Source: Rebecca billardiae RCC1528 (lineage: Eukaryota; Haptophyta). Taken from it: a DNA stretch of 64,000 nt. Both the position numbers and the translations under genes were made by a program. The notes below the pieces were generated by a model. It did no database searches. It was not told the DNA's origin and saw nothing but the letters and a program-made list of their open reading frames with translations. Each line of letters begins with the position of its first letter. The stretch's first letter is position 1. Shown piece after piece: positions 32,548-46,189 of the stretch. The DNA lies in the NCBI GenBank assembly GCA_965240325.2, contig OZ251231.1, positions 1,302,001 through 1,366,000 on the forward strand. Direction: 5' to 3'.

Positions 32548-33658
32548 CCAAGGGAGGTCCGGGCCGGGAGCTCCCAGCGAGCGGCCAGCGCGACATCACT
32601 CCGAAGTTTCCCTGAGCCCCGGGCGGCGGCGGCGGCGAGGGCGAGTGCTCCGCTGGCGGGGCGCGCACGGGGCACGGCGCAGCGGGCGCGGATGTGCCCG
32701 CAGAGCCGGCGCGTGCGGACGGGCTGTTGCGGGAGAGCATCTGGCGACCTCCTGCGCCGCGCGTCTTGCGCCACGCCTCTTTCGCCTCGGCTCGGGGCAG
32801 CGCGCACGTGCGCGCCGCCTCAAGGCCAGCCTTGCCGCGCCGCAGCCGGCCGCGCGCGCGCCGTGCGCGGCGCGGTCGGGAAGGAACGGGCGCTGCTGCC
32901 GGGCGAGATGGCGACACCATACGCGCACGCCATGCCGCCCCGCCACGCCTTGACGACCGTGTCGTCGGTCCGTTTGCACGCCTCTTTGACTTGTCACAAA
33001 TGGCGTGCACGGCCTCGCGGTCGTGACCCTTGTCGGGACGATCATTGAGACGCAGAACAGTGCCAGACGGGCGCGCGGGCTACTCCAGTGCGTGGATGTT
33101 CATCACTGCGTGGTCATGTAGAAGTGCGGAATGCGACGCTTTCCTCGCGCTGGTGCTCTTTCATCATCTTCTTCGAGCTCAGGTCTGGCTTGGCACTGAT
33201 TCAAGCGATCAGCACTCGTCAACAGCTGTGCAGATCTATTGCCGTGCCCTGTCGCGGCATCGCGGGGCGGCATGGCGTGCGCGTATGGTGTCGCCATCTC
33301 GCCCGGCAGCAGCGCCCGTTCCTTCCCGACCGCGCCGCGCACGGCGCGCGCGCGGCCGGCTGCGGCGCGGCAAGGCTGGCCTTGAGGCGGCGCGCACGTG
33401 CGCGCTGCCCCGAGCCGAGGCGAAAGAGGCGTGGCGCAAGACGCGCGGCGCAGGAGGTCGCCAGATGCTCTCCCGCAACAGCCCGTCCGCACGCGCCGGC
33501 TCTGCGGGCACATCCGCGCCCGCTGCGCCGTGCCCCGTGCGCGCCCCGCCAGCGGAGCACTCGCCCTCGCCGCCGCCGCCGCCCGGCGCTCAGGAAAAAC
33601 TTCGGAGTGATGTCGCGCTGGCCGCTCGCTGGGAGCTCCCGGCCCGGACCTCCCTTGG
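32548..33658. mobile_element. Foldback element C
   Basis: Inverted arms 32548-32942 and 33262-33658 begin CCAAGGGAGG and end CCTCCCTTGG. The 5-bp direct repeat AATCA flanks them (32543-32547 and 33659-33663). The loop of about 319 bp is non-coding as far as can be seen. Length is 1,111 bp. It shares the terminal CCAAGGG with B but has different arm sequence. Its right end is 83 bp upstream of the next gene's ATG. Confidence 0.9.
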
Positions 33659-33740
33659 AATCACAGAGAGTCCAAACCGGCTTGCAGCACGATGCGGACC
33701 CTCCCCTTCGGATGATTGGCCCGCCTTGCTGCCTTGCATC

Positions 33741-35192
33741 ATGGTCAGCAGTGCAATGTCCTCCTGGGCTCTCCTCTCCCTCGTGGCGCTCCCCGCTGCA
33801 CCGCCCTCGTCGCTCGCGGCCGACGTGCGGCACGGCAGGGCTGAGCGGCTGAGGCTGTGCGTGACGGTGCTCATCGACTACGAGGAGCGCACCCTGCATC
33901 ATTGGCTCGCGTACCACCAGCTCGCTGGCGTGCGGGAGGTATGGCTGTACATCGACGATCGGCCGGTGGCTGGCATGGGCCCGCAGCGCATCGAGGAGCA
34001 GGCCAAGTGGCTGCAGCGGCTGGAGCGCGCGTGGGCGTCGTTTGTGCGCATCGTGTCCTTCACCCGAGATGGGATCGCTACGCAGCAGAGGGCCATGGTC
34101 CATTGCCAGTGCGAGGCCTCGCGCTTGCACGACCGGCCGAACGCAACGTATGGCGGGATCACGTGGGTTGCGTCGATCGACGGCGACGAGTACCTGCACC
34201 TGGGGGCGCCGGTACGCGGGGCGCGTGCGCCCACCACCCGGGACGGCGCCCACCCCGCATGGCGAGTTGGTGAGGTGCTTGCGGCTGTGCCACAGCACGT
34301 GCTCGGCCTCATCATGCCAAGGCGCACATTCGTGGATGTCTACGCGGACACGGGCATCCCAGAGCACCCGGTGCAGCCCAGTGCGGCCGAGGTGGGCCAG
34401 GACTTCTTTGAGCCCATGGTGTACACACGCGCCATCGCGCATGGGCCCCGCTGCCCCGGCAAGGCGCTGCTCCGCATCGGCCCGGGCATGGAGCGGCAGC
34501 TGCGGTTGTTTACCCACTTCATCTGGATGCTAAGGCTCGACGATGACTGGGCCTGCGTGGTGAACTATCGTCGTCGGAAAAATAACGAGACCGCACTGAA
34601 CTATCCGGCGCCAATCACCAGCCTGGAAGCGACGTACATGTGCGGCTATTTCCAGCGCACACAGCAGCTGCCAGCAGGCACCGTTGTGAAGGAGGGAAAC
34701 GAACCGCTCCCTCTCGACTATGCCGCGCTGCAGGTGTACCACTATCGCATGCGCTCGCGCGCGGAGTGTGAGCTCAAGGCGTTCCACCAGGGCACCGGTG
34801 TGGATGTGATGTTCCCGCGCGGTCGTGGCAAGCCTGGGCACCGCGTCGCTGAGGGCACCGGGGTCTGCACCGTGCCGCCAAACCAGACCGTCAACGTGTT
34901 TGGCCTGGCAGCTGCAGCGGATGCGGTGGACACGCGCGTGAGCCAGGCACTATCCGCCAGCCTCGGCCAAGTCCGAACGACGCCGGCTACAGGAGCAGCG
35001 ACCGCGTCGTCTGCGGCAACATCAGGCGCTGAGCTCACGCGGCCAGGGGCGAGCATCGCAGCTGCTGGGGCATCAAGCCGGCCGCGCGCGCATGGCAACG
35101 CCAAGCCCAAGTGGAAGACTACTGGGCTGGCACGCTGGCTGTCAAAGCGCGCATGCGTGAGGCGCACGCGTGGCTGGTGTCCAAAAAAGTAG
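33741..35192 (+). CDS. GT92 (DUF23)-like glycosyltransferase, single exon
   Basis: The ATG at 33741 opens a 483-residue frame with a clear signal peptide (about residues 1-27, SWALLSLVALPAAP core, SSLAA cleavage region). The catalytic domain follows: VTVLIDYEERTLHHWLAYHQ, VREVWLYID, the acidic metal-binding SIDGDEYLHL near 147, then FTHFIWML and LQVYHYRMRSRAECELKAF, the usual end of GT92-type domains. The C-terminal 100 residues are Ala/Ser-rich and end in a basic tail. It should transfer sugar in the secretory pathway (family knowledge); the substrate is unknown. It is intronless, unlike the other GT92-like gene in the window. The frame extends upstream through foldback element C, but that part is the transposon arm and not a plausible N-terminus. 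Confidence 0.85.
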   Translation: MVSSAMSSWALLSLVALPAAPPSSLAADVRHGRAERLRLCVTVLIDYEERTLHHWLAYHQLAGVREVWLYIDDRPVAGMGPQRIEEQAKWLQRLERAWASFVRIVSFTRDGIATQQRAMVHCQCEASRLHDRPNATYGGITWVASIDGDEYLHLGAPVRGARAPTTRDGAHPAWRVGEVLAAVPQHVLGLIMPRRTFVDVYADTGIPEHPVQPSAAEVGQDFFEPMVYTRAIAHGPRCPGKALLRIGPGMERQLRLFTHFIWMLRLDDDWACVVNYRRRKNNETALNYPAPITSLEATYMCGYFQRTQQLPAGTVVKEGNEPLPLDYAALQVYHYRMRSRAECELKAFHQGTGVDVMFPRGRGKPGHRVAEGTGVCTVPPNQTVNVFGLAAAADAVDTRVSQALSASLGQVRTTPATGAATASSAATSGAELTRPGASIAAAGASSRPRAHGNAKPKWKTTGLARWLSKRACVRRTRGWCPKK

Positions 35193-35348
35193 CAGATGCG
35201 CTGCCATATGTCATCACGACAGCTCAGATACGCTGACGATGGGGTAGTTAGCAGTTACGAAGCAACGGCTGATTAGTGATTCTCCTGCATCGTCCGCTGG
35301 CATCACCTGCGCGCTGCCGCAAGCGCCAAGCCCGCATACATGTGCCGC

Positions 35349-38642
<3,294 letters not shown>

Positions 38643-39125
38643 TCATCGGCGCCGTGCACCGAGGTCGTGCGGCCTGACCACGACCAGCTCCTGCTCGTCG
38701 CCGTCCGCCTCGCCCCCGCCACCCGCCGGCTGCGAGGTGAGTCGGATGATCTGCTTGAGCACGTACTCCTCGCTCTTGACCTTGGTGAGCTGCGCGCTGT
38801 CGAGCGTGTGGCCGCTACGCTGTCGCTGCTTGAGGGCCTCGATCATGCGCAGCTTCTTGGTGAATGCGCGCAGCGCCTTCACGTCGTCGCAGCCCTGCGC
38901 GCCCTCCTCACCGCCTCCCTCCGCCTGCTGCTGTGCCGCAGCCACCGCCACCGCGCTGTCCAGCGGTCGGTCGCCCTTCCTGCGCCCTGTGCGCTTTTGC
39001 TTGGCCACGGCACTGTTGCTGCCGCCTCCGCCCTTCTGATCCGCGTACTTGGTCGTGCGCGTCGCCTTCGCCACCTCGCGCTTCGCCTTGCGCTTCGCGA
39101 GGCGACTGCCAGGCTTGCGCCCCAT
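38643..39125 (-). CDS. Small basic protein with PYM/eIF2A-like helical segment
   Basis: The ATG at 39123-39125 opens a 160-residue frame ending at TGA 38643-38645. The N-terminal 60 residues are strongly basic (MGRKPGSRLAKRKAKREVAK, then Lys/Arg clusters), which suggests nuclear or nucleolar or RNA-binding location. Residues about 95-140 form a charged helix with KKLRMIEALKQRQRSGHTL, then Q-L-x-K-V and L-K-Q-I. This pattern (K-L-R-x-I-E-x-L-K, G, L-x-x-x-Q-x-x-K) occurs at the C-termini of PYM and eIF2A, where it contacts ribosomes. Function is an inference from that short resemblance. It is divergent from the next gene, with 126 bp between the two ATGs. Confidence 0.6.
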   Translation of the reverse strand: MGRKPGSRLAKRKAKREVAKATRTTKYADQKGGGGSNSAVAKQKRTGRRKGDRPLDSAVAVAAAQQQAEGGGEEGAQGCDDVKALRAFTKKLRMIEALKQRQRSGHTLDSAQLTKVKSEEYVLKQIIRLTSQPAGGGGEADGDEQELVVVRPHDLGARRR

Positions 39126-39251
39126 CTCGGACCGAGACCGCGAACCTGCAACCCACGTCCACGGTCCAGACTCCGCCGACGTTCCCTGCAAGCTGAGCTT
39201 CTGTGCCGCACAGGCCGCACCAAACAGCCAACGGACGCGCCGGCAGCCATC

Positions 39252-40412
39252 ATGGATCGCTGGAGCTTCTTGCGCGCGCACGCGTTCGTCGTGCCTCGCG
39301 AGCCTTTCCCGGCGCTGTCGTCGTCGAGCGACACGGAGCACCTCCTCCCAGCCGAGCGCGAGTGCATTTTCGTGGGCGCGTGCTGCTTCGTGCTGCCGGG
39401 CGCCGACGACGGCCTGCTGCGCCCGCCGTTCGAACCGGAGATTGTCTACTTTGACGGCGGCTCGCTCACGCCCGAGCTCGGTGGCCCGGACGATGCGCAG
39501 GGCTCGGGGGAGGGGCAGCAGCACAGCCCCGCCTCCGATGCCCGCGACGACGCGACGCAGCTAACGTGCGAGCTCTGGCTCGCGCCGTCGAGCAGCACCG
39601 TCCGTGGCGCGCGCACACGCCCCGAGCTGTGGTTTCGTTTCGATGAGATAGGCGTGTGCCGGCTGGAGCACTCGTGCATCGCGCGTCTGGTGGACTCGGG
39701 CGAGGCGAAGAGCGTGCGCTCAGACGCGACGCCACCGGACGACCCGCTCCCGCCGTACGTGCAGCTCGACCTCGGCACGATACTGCTTCAGCTCTACGAA
39801 GGCGAGAGCACGCCCGCTGATGGCCCGCGCTCGCTCGCGTGCGCGCGCGAGCAGCTCGCGCGCCTCGTCGACGCCGCCGGCGGGGTGCACGCGGCGGAAG
39901 CGCGGGGTGCGGCTGGGTCCGCCTCGCAGCCAACCTCGCCCGCGCAGCCGCTCGAGCACGTGCGCGCCGCGCGCGCTGCCTGGGGGCCGTTCGTGCGCGC
40001 GGTGCAGCGCGTGGGGCCCACGTATTCGCTGTGCGCACTGCTGGACGAGCTGGGGCACGAGAGGGTGGACGGCGTGCCCGCGCACGGGCTGACGCACCGC
40101 GTGCTCACGGCCTTCGCGGATCACCACGCCGCATCCCTGCTCGCCCATCACGACGCAGCTGCCGCCTGCGCCGACGCGCAGCGACGGCTCGATGTGTGCA
40201 TGCGTGCGATGCGCGCTCAGTGCGACGGGCTGCGCAGCGCGGACGCAGCGGCCACGATGAGTGGCGCGGCAGGTGTGCTGCCTCACGGCGCGATCGCTGA
40301 TGGCGCTCTCGCGGGTGAAGATCATTGCGCGCACGCACTCGCGCTGCTCCGAGAGCTTGCAACAGCAGAGGCGCTTCCCAAGTGGCGGCCGAAACGTCGG
40401 CGGCTGCTGTGA
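39252..40412 (+). CDS. Protein of unknown function, probable nuclear
   Basis: The ATG at 39252 opens an intronless 386-residue frame. I do not recognise a domain. The N-terminal half looks folded, with regular beta-rich stretches (MDRWSFLRAHAFVVPREPFP, then CIFVGACCFVLPG and CELWLAPSSS). The middle is Ala-rich and helical, and the protein ends in a basic KWRPKRRRLL that fits a nuclear localisation signal. Codon use matches the neighbours and the frame ends cleanly, supporting a real gene. It shares a 126-bp divergent spacer with the PYM-like gene, so joint regulation is possible. Confidence 0.65.
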   Translation: MDRWSFLRAHAFVVPREPFPALSSSSDTEHLLPAERECIFVGACCFVLPGADDGLLRPPFEPEIVYFDGGSLTPELGGPDDAQGSGEGQQHSPASDARDDATQLTCELWLAPSSSTVRGARTRPELWFRFDEIGVCRLEHSCIARLVDSGEAKSVRSDATPPDDPLPPYVQLDLGTILLQLYEGESTPADGPRSLACAREQLARLVDAAGGVHAAEARGAAGSASQPTSPAQPLEHVRAARAAWGPFVRAVQRVGPTYSLCALLDELGHERVDGVPAHGLTHRVLTAFADHHAASLLAHHDAAAACADAQRRLDVCMRAMRAQCDGLRSADAAATMSGAAGVLPHGAIADGALAGEDHCAHALALLRELATAEALPKWRPKRRRLL

Positions 40413-40631
40413 GCGTCGGCGGCGGATTGTGAGCATCGGCAATAATAATATGGACGAGCTTTCACGTTAGAAACGTTTACTGGGACTTGCTATCTGCGGA
40501 TCTGGCCTAGAAACTGCTGAGACTATAGCGATTGGCTGGTTCGCTGTACGCATATAGTCACACTATAAGACGTAGGACTTCGTACTTGCCTGCGATTGCC
40601 TGCAGTTGGAGCGTTGGGTTCGTCGTTCGAA

Positions 40632-41744
40632 TCAGGGCATCGCAGCGCCGCCGCCATCCCCGCCCTGCGCAGCGGCCGGTGCCACGGCGCGCGCCGGCCA
40701 CGCGCCGCACGTGCGGCAGAACATGGCTTTGGCGCGGTACAGCGTGTAGCCGCACTCGACGCAGCATCCCTCGGCTCCGGGCGAGCGCGCCGGGCACGGC
40801 CCTACAGCTTCGGCGGGGGCGCCGCCGAGCACGCGCGGGTACTGGCGCGCGAACTCGCGGAAGTAGAGGCGATGCTCCTCGTCGCGGATGCGCACGCCCG
40901 CCTTCCCCTCGTCCGGCGCGCCCGGCTCGCCCGCCGGCGCGCGACCGTCGAAGAATCCGCGGCCAAGCACCGTGCTACCCGAGCCGACCTCGATCGGGTC
41001 TTTGCGCCGCCACGCCGCGAGCGAGTGCGGGAAGGCGTCGCGCAGCGGCAGCTTGCCCGTCGTGTGCGGCTGTCGGCCGCTCGTGGGCGAGAGCTCGATC
41101 TCGCGCTCGCCGATGCACGCCTCCTTCGGCAGCGACAGCGCCCACGCCGCGAAGCTGCCCTCCATGAAGGGCGACTCTGCGCGCACGCCGACGTCGGCCG
41201 CGAGAGCGGGCGCGGAGAAGAACCAGTCCGCGCACATCTCGGCGCGCGCGCGCGACCACTCGGGCTCATCGACGCCCCACGTGAACGAGTACCCGCCGAG
41301 CAGCTCGTCGCTCGCGTCGCCCGTGAACACGTACTTGAGGCCGAGCTCGCTCGCGCGCTCGAGCGCGAGCGCGACCACCATGCTGTTCCGAAGTTGCATG
41401 CCGTCGAACGAGGCGAGCACGCGCACGCACCGCGGGAGCGTGCGCGAGACGAGCTCGTCGGGCGTCGTGCGCACCACGTGGTGCTCGAGGGCGTGCTGCT
41501 GGGCGATCGCGGTCGCATACGGGATGTCGGTCGCAGAGTCGTGCACAAAGACGGTCAGCGCGGCGGCGGGCTTGTGGCCGAGCTCGGCGAGCGCCTCGAG
41601 CAGCGCTGCCGTGTCCACGCCGCCGGAAAGGACGATGCCGATCTCCGAAGGCCTGATGCCCAGGCTCAGCGCCCGCTGCCACAGGCCCCCAGTCGCCTCG
41701 AGCAGCTTGGCGCGGCACGCCGACGCAGCCGACGCACCCGCCAT
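40632..41744 (-). CDS. Asparagine-synthetase-like ATP-dependent ligase without glutaminase domain, with zinc ribbon
   Basis: The ATG at 41742-41744 opens a 370-residue intronless frame. Residues about 35-60 carry the PP-loop of N-type ATP pyrophosphatases (IVLSGGVDTAALLEAL). About 140-152 holds FTGDASDELLGGY, equivalent to the synthetase-domain acid motif of asparagine synthetase B. The usual N-terminal Ntn glutaminase domain is absent, so amide nitrogen would have to come from ammonia or another amine; an adenylating ligase of another specificity is equally possible. The C-terminus has CVECGYTLYRAKAMFCRTCG, a C-X2-C-X11-C-X2-C ribbon that should bind zinc. It is divergent from CFAP44 with 149 bp between starts. 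Confidence 0.8.
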   Translation of the reverse strand: MAGASAASACRAKLLEATGGLWQRALSLGIRPSEIGIVLSGGVDTAALLEALAELGHKPAAALTVFVHDSATDIPYATAIAQQHALEHHVVRTTPDELVSRTLPRCVRVLASFDGMQLRNSMVVALALERASELGLKYVFTGDASDELLGGYSFTWGVDEPEWSRARAEMCADWFFSAPALAADVGVRAESPFMEGSFAAWALSLPKEACIGEREIELSPTSGRQPHTTGKLPLRDAFPHSLAAWRRKDPIEVGSGSTVLGRGFFDGRAPAGEPGAPDEGKAGVRIRDEEHRLYFREFARQYPRVLGGAPAEAVGPCPARSPGAEGCCVECGYTLYRAKAMFCRTCGAWPARAVAPAAAQGGDGGGAAMP

Positions 41745-41893
41745 CGCTCAGTCCGGGTGGCGGAGCTCTCGTCACTTGCCCGGATTTGGCAGTTGCGGAC
41801 TTGCGGTGGCCATCGTGAGACATCGTCGTTTTCGAAGGAGGCCAGCGGCAAGGTGGGGGTTACACGCCTCCGAGCCCAGCTGCGCTCGCGGGC

Positions 41894-44800
41894 ATGGCCG
41901 CCGCCGCGGGTGGAGGCGACGGGGGGTCGAAGCTGCCTCGGGACTACTTCTACGACGCGGACGTGCTGCGCCGGCAGGTCGATCACGACAAGGAGCTCCC
42001 GGCCGAGTCGCTCGCGCTGTACCACTCGTTTGCGTTCGAGTCGGGCCGGCGCAACAACGTGCACGCGCTCGATGGCATCACGCTGCTCTTCGCCGCGGGC
42101 AACGTGGTGCACCTGTACGATATCGTGACGGGCAAGCAGACGTACGTGCACGGCATCGACGGCCGGGGCATCGGCGCCGTCGCCGTGCACCCGTCGCGGC
42201 GCTACTTTTGCGTGGGCGAGAAGGGCGAGTGGCCCAACATCTACGTGTACGAGTACCCGTCGCTGCGGCTGTACCGCGTGCTGCGCAAGGGGACGGAGGC
42301 GGCGTACTCGGCGCTCGCCTTCACGAACGGCGGCACGACGCTCGCCTCCGTCGGCTCGTACCCGGACTACATGCTGACCGTGTGGTCGTGGGAGGAGGAG
42401 ATGGTGATCCTGCGCAACAAGGCGTTCTCGCAGGAAATCTACTCGGTCTCGTTCTCGCCCAACTCGGACGAGACGCTGATCACGTCGGGGATGGGGCACA
42501 TCCGCTTCTGGCAGATGGCCTCCACCTTCACCGGCCTCAAGCTGCAGGGCGAGATCGGCAAGTTTGGCGCGGTCGAGCTGACGGACGTGTGCGCGTACGT
42601 CAAGCTGCCCGGCGGCAAGGTGATCTCGGGCACGGAGGGCGGGCGGCTGCTGCTGTGGGACGGCAACCTGATCGAGTTCGAGATCTCGCGCGCGGGCGGC
42701 GCGCCGTGCCACGCGGGCAACATCGAGGTCCTCCGCCTCGACGGCAACATCATCCTCTCCGCCGGGCACGATGGGTACGTGCGCACGTGGGATGTGAGCG
42801 CGGTCGAGACGGCGGAGGTGAACGAGGATGCGCCGGTGTTCGTGCTCGAGCCGCTGTCGGAGAAGCGCGTGGGCGAGGCGCACGCGCCGACGATGATCGT
42901 CAACATGGTGCCGCAGCTCAACGTCGACGAGGGCGGCGGCGAGGAGGACGGCGGCGGCGCCGTGGGTGCCTCGACCGCGTGGTACGTACAGGACGGATGC
43001 GGCGCGCTATGGCGCTGGGACTCGGCCGACGAGTCGTCGGAGATGCTGCTCGAGTTCCACGCGGGCGCGATCGTCGGCGTGGCCACGTCGCCGCTCGACC
43101 ACGTGGCCTTCACCGCCGGCGCCGACGGCACCGTCCGCCTCTACGACTACGTCGCCAAGCGCCAGCTCCTGAAGGCGTCGTTTGGGGCGGGCGCGACCGC
43201 GCTGGAGCAGACGCCCGCCGCGGTCGACCCGGAGCGCAAGTCGGTGGTGGTGGGCTTCGCCGACGGCACGCTGCGCGTGCTGATGCGCTGCGTGGACAAG
43301 ATCAAGCTGACCGCGGCGCTCAAGCCGCACACCTCCGCCGTGCGCGTCCTCGCCTACTCGCCCTCGGGCCACCAGCTCGTGACGGGCGGCGACGACGGTG
43401 TGCTCTTCTTCTTGCAGACGGACGAGGCGTGTACGCCGATCGGCTTCATCCAGGTCGGCGGCGAGGAGGAGGGCGCGGGGCTGAGCGCGCTGTGCTGGGC
43501 GGCGGACTCGAAGCGGCTGCTCGTCGGCCGCGCCGACGGCGCCGTCTTCGAGGTCGTCGCGCCCGCCGCCGAGGTCGACACCTCCGAATCGTACGCGCTC
43601 GAGCTCGGCGTGACGCGCTGCGCCGTGCCGCCACGCGAGTACCTCCGCACTCAGGACGCCTTCCTGGCGCCGCCGCCGGAGCCGGAGGTGGAGGCGGAGG
43701 CGGGCGCGCCCGCGGGGGCGCCGGCGAGCGCGGAGGCCGACGCCGCGGCCGAGCTCGACGCCGCCGCCGCCGAGGAGGAGCGCGCCGCCAAGGAGAAGGA
43801 GGCGGAGGTGGAGGTGGCGCCCGCGCGGGTCCACACGCTCGAGTACTCCGAGCAGGGCACGTTTTATGTCACCTTTGGCGGCGAGCAGCTCTCGCGCGTG
43901 CGGTTCGAGTGCGGCGAGCTGGAGGAGACGGAGCCGCGGTCGTGCTCGGTCAAGCACCCCGCCGCGATCACCGCGCGCGCCACCTCGCTCTCCGGCACGC
44001 TCGACCTGCGCGGGCACGCGGACGGCTCTGTGCACGTGCGGCGCGCGGGCATGCCGGCGGCAAAGCCGTGGAAGTGCCTCGTGCACGACGGCGTGAGCGG
44101 CGCGATCACGGGGGTGGCGGCGTCGTGGGACGACGAGTACATGCTCACGGCGGGCGCGGACGGCAACCTCTTCGTCTTCCGCGTGCGCTTCATCCCGGAC
44201 AAGCCGCCGCCGCCCGAGGCGCCCGCGCCGCCCGAGCTCGCGCGCGCGGACGACGTGCCTCTCGGCGAGGGCGTCGCGGACATTTCCGAGAAGGACGCCT
44301 ACTCCATTGAGGAGGCGAAGCAGAAGCGCGACCAGGACGCGCGGCTGGCGGAGGCGGAGCGGCGGAAGCAGGCGATGCGCCGCGAGATCGCCGCGGTGCG
44401 CGCGCAGTTCGAGGCCCTCCGCGCCGAGAACGCCGCCAAGCCGCCCACGGACCGGCTGAGCTCCGACGACCTGCAGCTGGACCAGAGCCTCAAGGCGGAG
44501 GCGGAGCGCACGCGCGCCGCCAAGCTCGCCGACGCGCGCGCCGAGCTGGCGTGGGAGTCGGAGCGCGCGGACAAGCTGCTCGCGAAGCTGCGCGCCGCGT
44601 ACCTCGACCGCATCGCCGTCGAGCACATCGAGCTCGCCTTCTTCGACCCGCCGCCCGACGGGCCGGGCGCGGTCGCCTCGTTCCGCACCGCGCAGCTGCC
44701 CGAATGGCTCGGCGGCGCCATCGACGACGTCCACTCGCTGCTCGCGGCGGAGCTGTCGCGGATCAGCGGCGCGGGCGAGGGCGAGGGCGACGCGGGCGCG

Positions 44801-46156
44801 GGCGAGGGCGGCGTGCCCGGCGACGCCGACGCCGACGACGGCCTCGACGCCGACGAGCCCGACTTCGCCGACCCGGCGGGCGCGGACGGCGCGGACGGCG
44901 GCGGGTACGGCGCGGGCGGCGCCAAGAGTGCAGTCTCGGAGAAGGTGGGCAAGTCGGAAGAGCTCAAGGTGCGCAAGGCGGCGCGCGCGAAGGAGTGGGC
45001 GGCGTTCAACGCGCGCAAGCCGGACGAGCACTACGAGGACCCGCAGGACGTGCAGGCCATCGCGTACGCCGAGAAGCACATGGGCAACTACCCGCTCAAG
45101 ACGGACCCGAACTACATCGTGCCCGAGGCGCAGCGCGTGAACGCTCAGAAGAAGCGCCGGCAGATGGTGTTGCTGGACGAGTCGATCCACGCGATCAAGA
45201 TGGGGTTCAACGAGCGGCTGCTCGCGCTGCGCGACCTGAAGCGGCGCATCGTCGCCGCGACCAACGCCGACGACGACCGCCTCCGCGAGATCAACGCCAT
45301 CCTCGGCGAGGCGCACACGCCCAACCGCCCCAGCATGAGCCTGGCCGAAGTGCCCGAACAGCGCGACGAAGTGCTGGAGGAGCAGCTCGACGCGTACGAG
45401 AAGGAGGTGGCGGAGCGCGCGCGCAAGGCGGGAGGGCGCGGCGGGTTCGCGGACGCGGGCGCGGAGGACGGCGGCGGGGCCGCCGCCGCCGCCGCGCCCG
45501 CCGCCGACGACGGCGCGGAGGGCGCGGACGCGGAGGGCGACGAGGGCGGCGGCGGCGCGGCGGGCGGCGCCGCGGCCGCGCTCGGCGCCGCCGCCGCGCT
45601 CGGCGCCGCCGCCGCGGGCGCGGCGGCGGAGGCGGAGGCCGCGCCGGCCACGGCCCTCGCGCAGGCGCAGCGCGCGCACGAGCTCGCCCGCCTACGCTCC
45701 GAGCGCGCGCAGATCCTCCACCGCCAGGCGCGCACGCGCCACACCTTCGACCGCGCCGCGTCCGAGCTCATGGCCGAGCGGCTCAAGCTGGAGTCGGACC
45801 TCAAGACGACAGACATGAGGCGGCTGCTGCTCTTCCGCGAGCTGCAGCTGCTCAAGGAGTTCGAGAAGCGGGACAACTCGCTGGCGAAGCGGCTCGAGCA
45901 GAAGCGCGCGGAGAAGGCCGAGCTCGTCGTCAAGATCGGCGAGTGCCAGGAGCGCCTCACCGCCAAGCGCGCCGAGATCGAGCGGCTGCTGCAGAAGGAC
46001 CGAGACATCATGGGCGAGTACACCGCCGCGGTCGGCGAGAACAACAAGTTTGCCGACGCGCTGCACAAGATCTTCCGCAAGAAGGTGAAGCGGGCGAAGA
46101 AGAAGCCGGCGGACGCGGACGCGGACGCGGACGACGACGACTACGACTCGGAGGCG

Positions 46157-46189
<33 letters not shown>

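Noticed and set aside
40605-40635. GTTCGAATC resembling a tRNA T-loop
   Set aside because: No flanking stem. It overlaps the end of the ligase gene.
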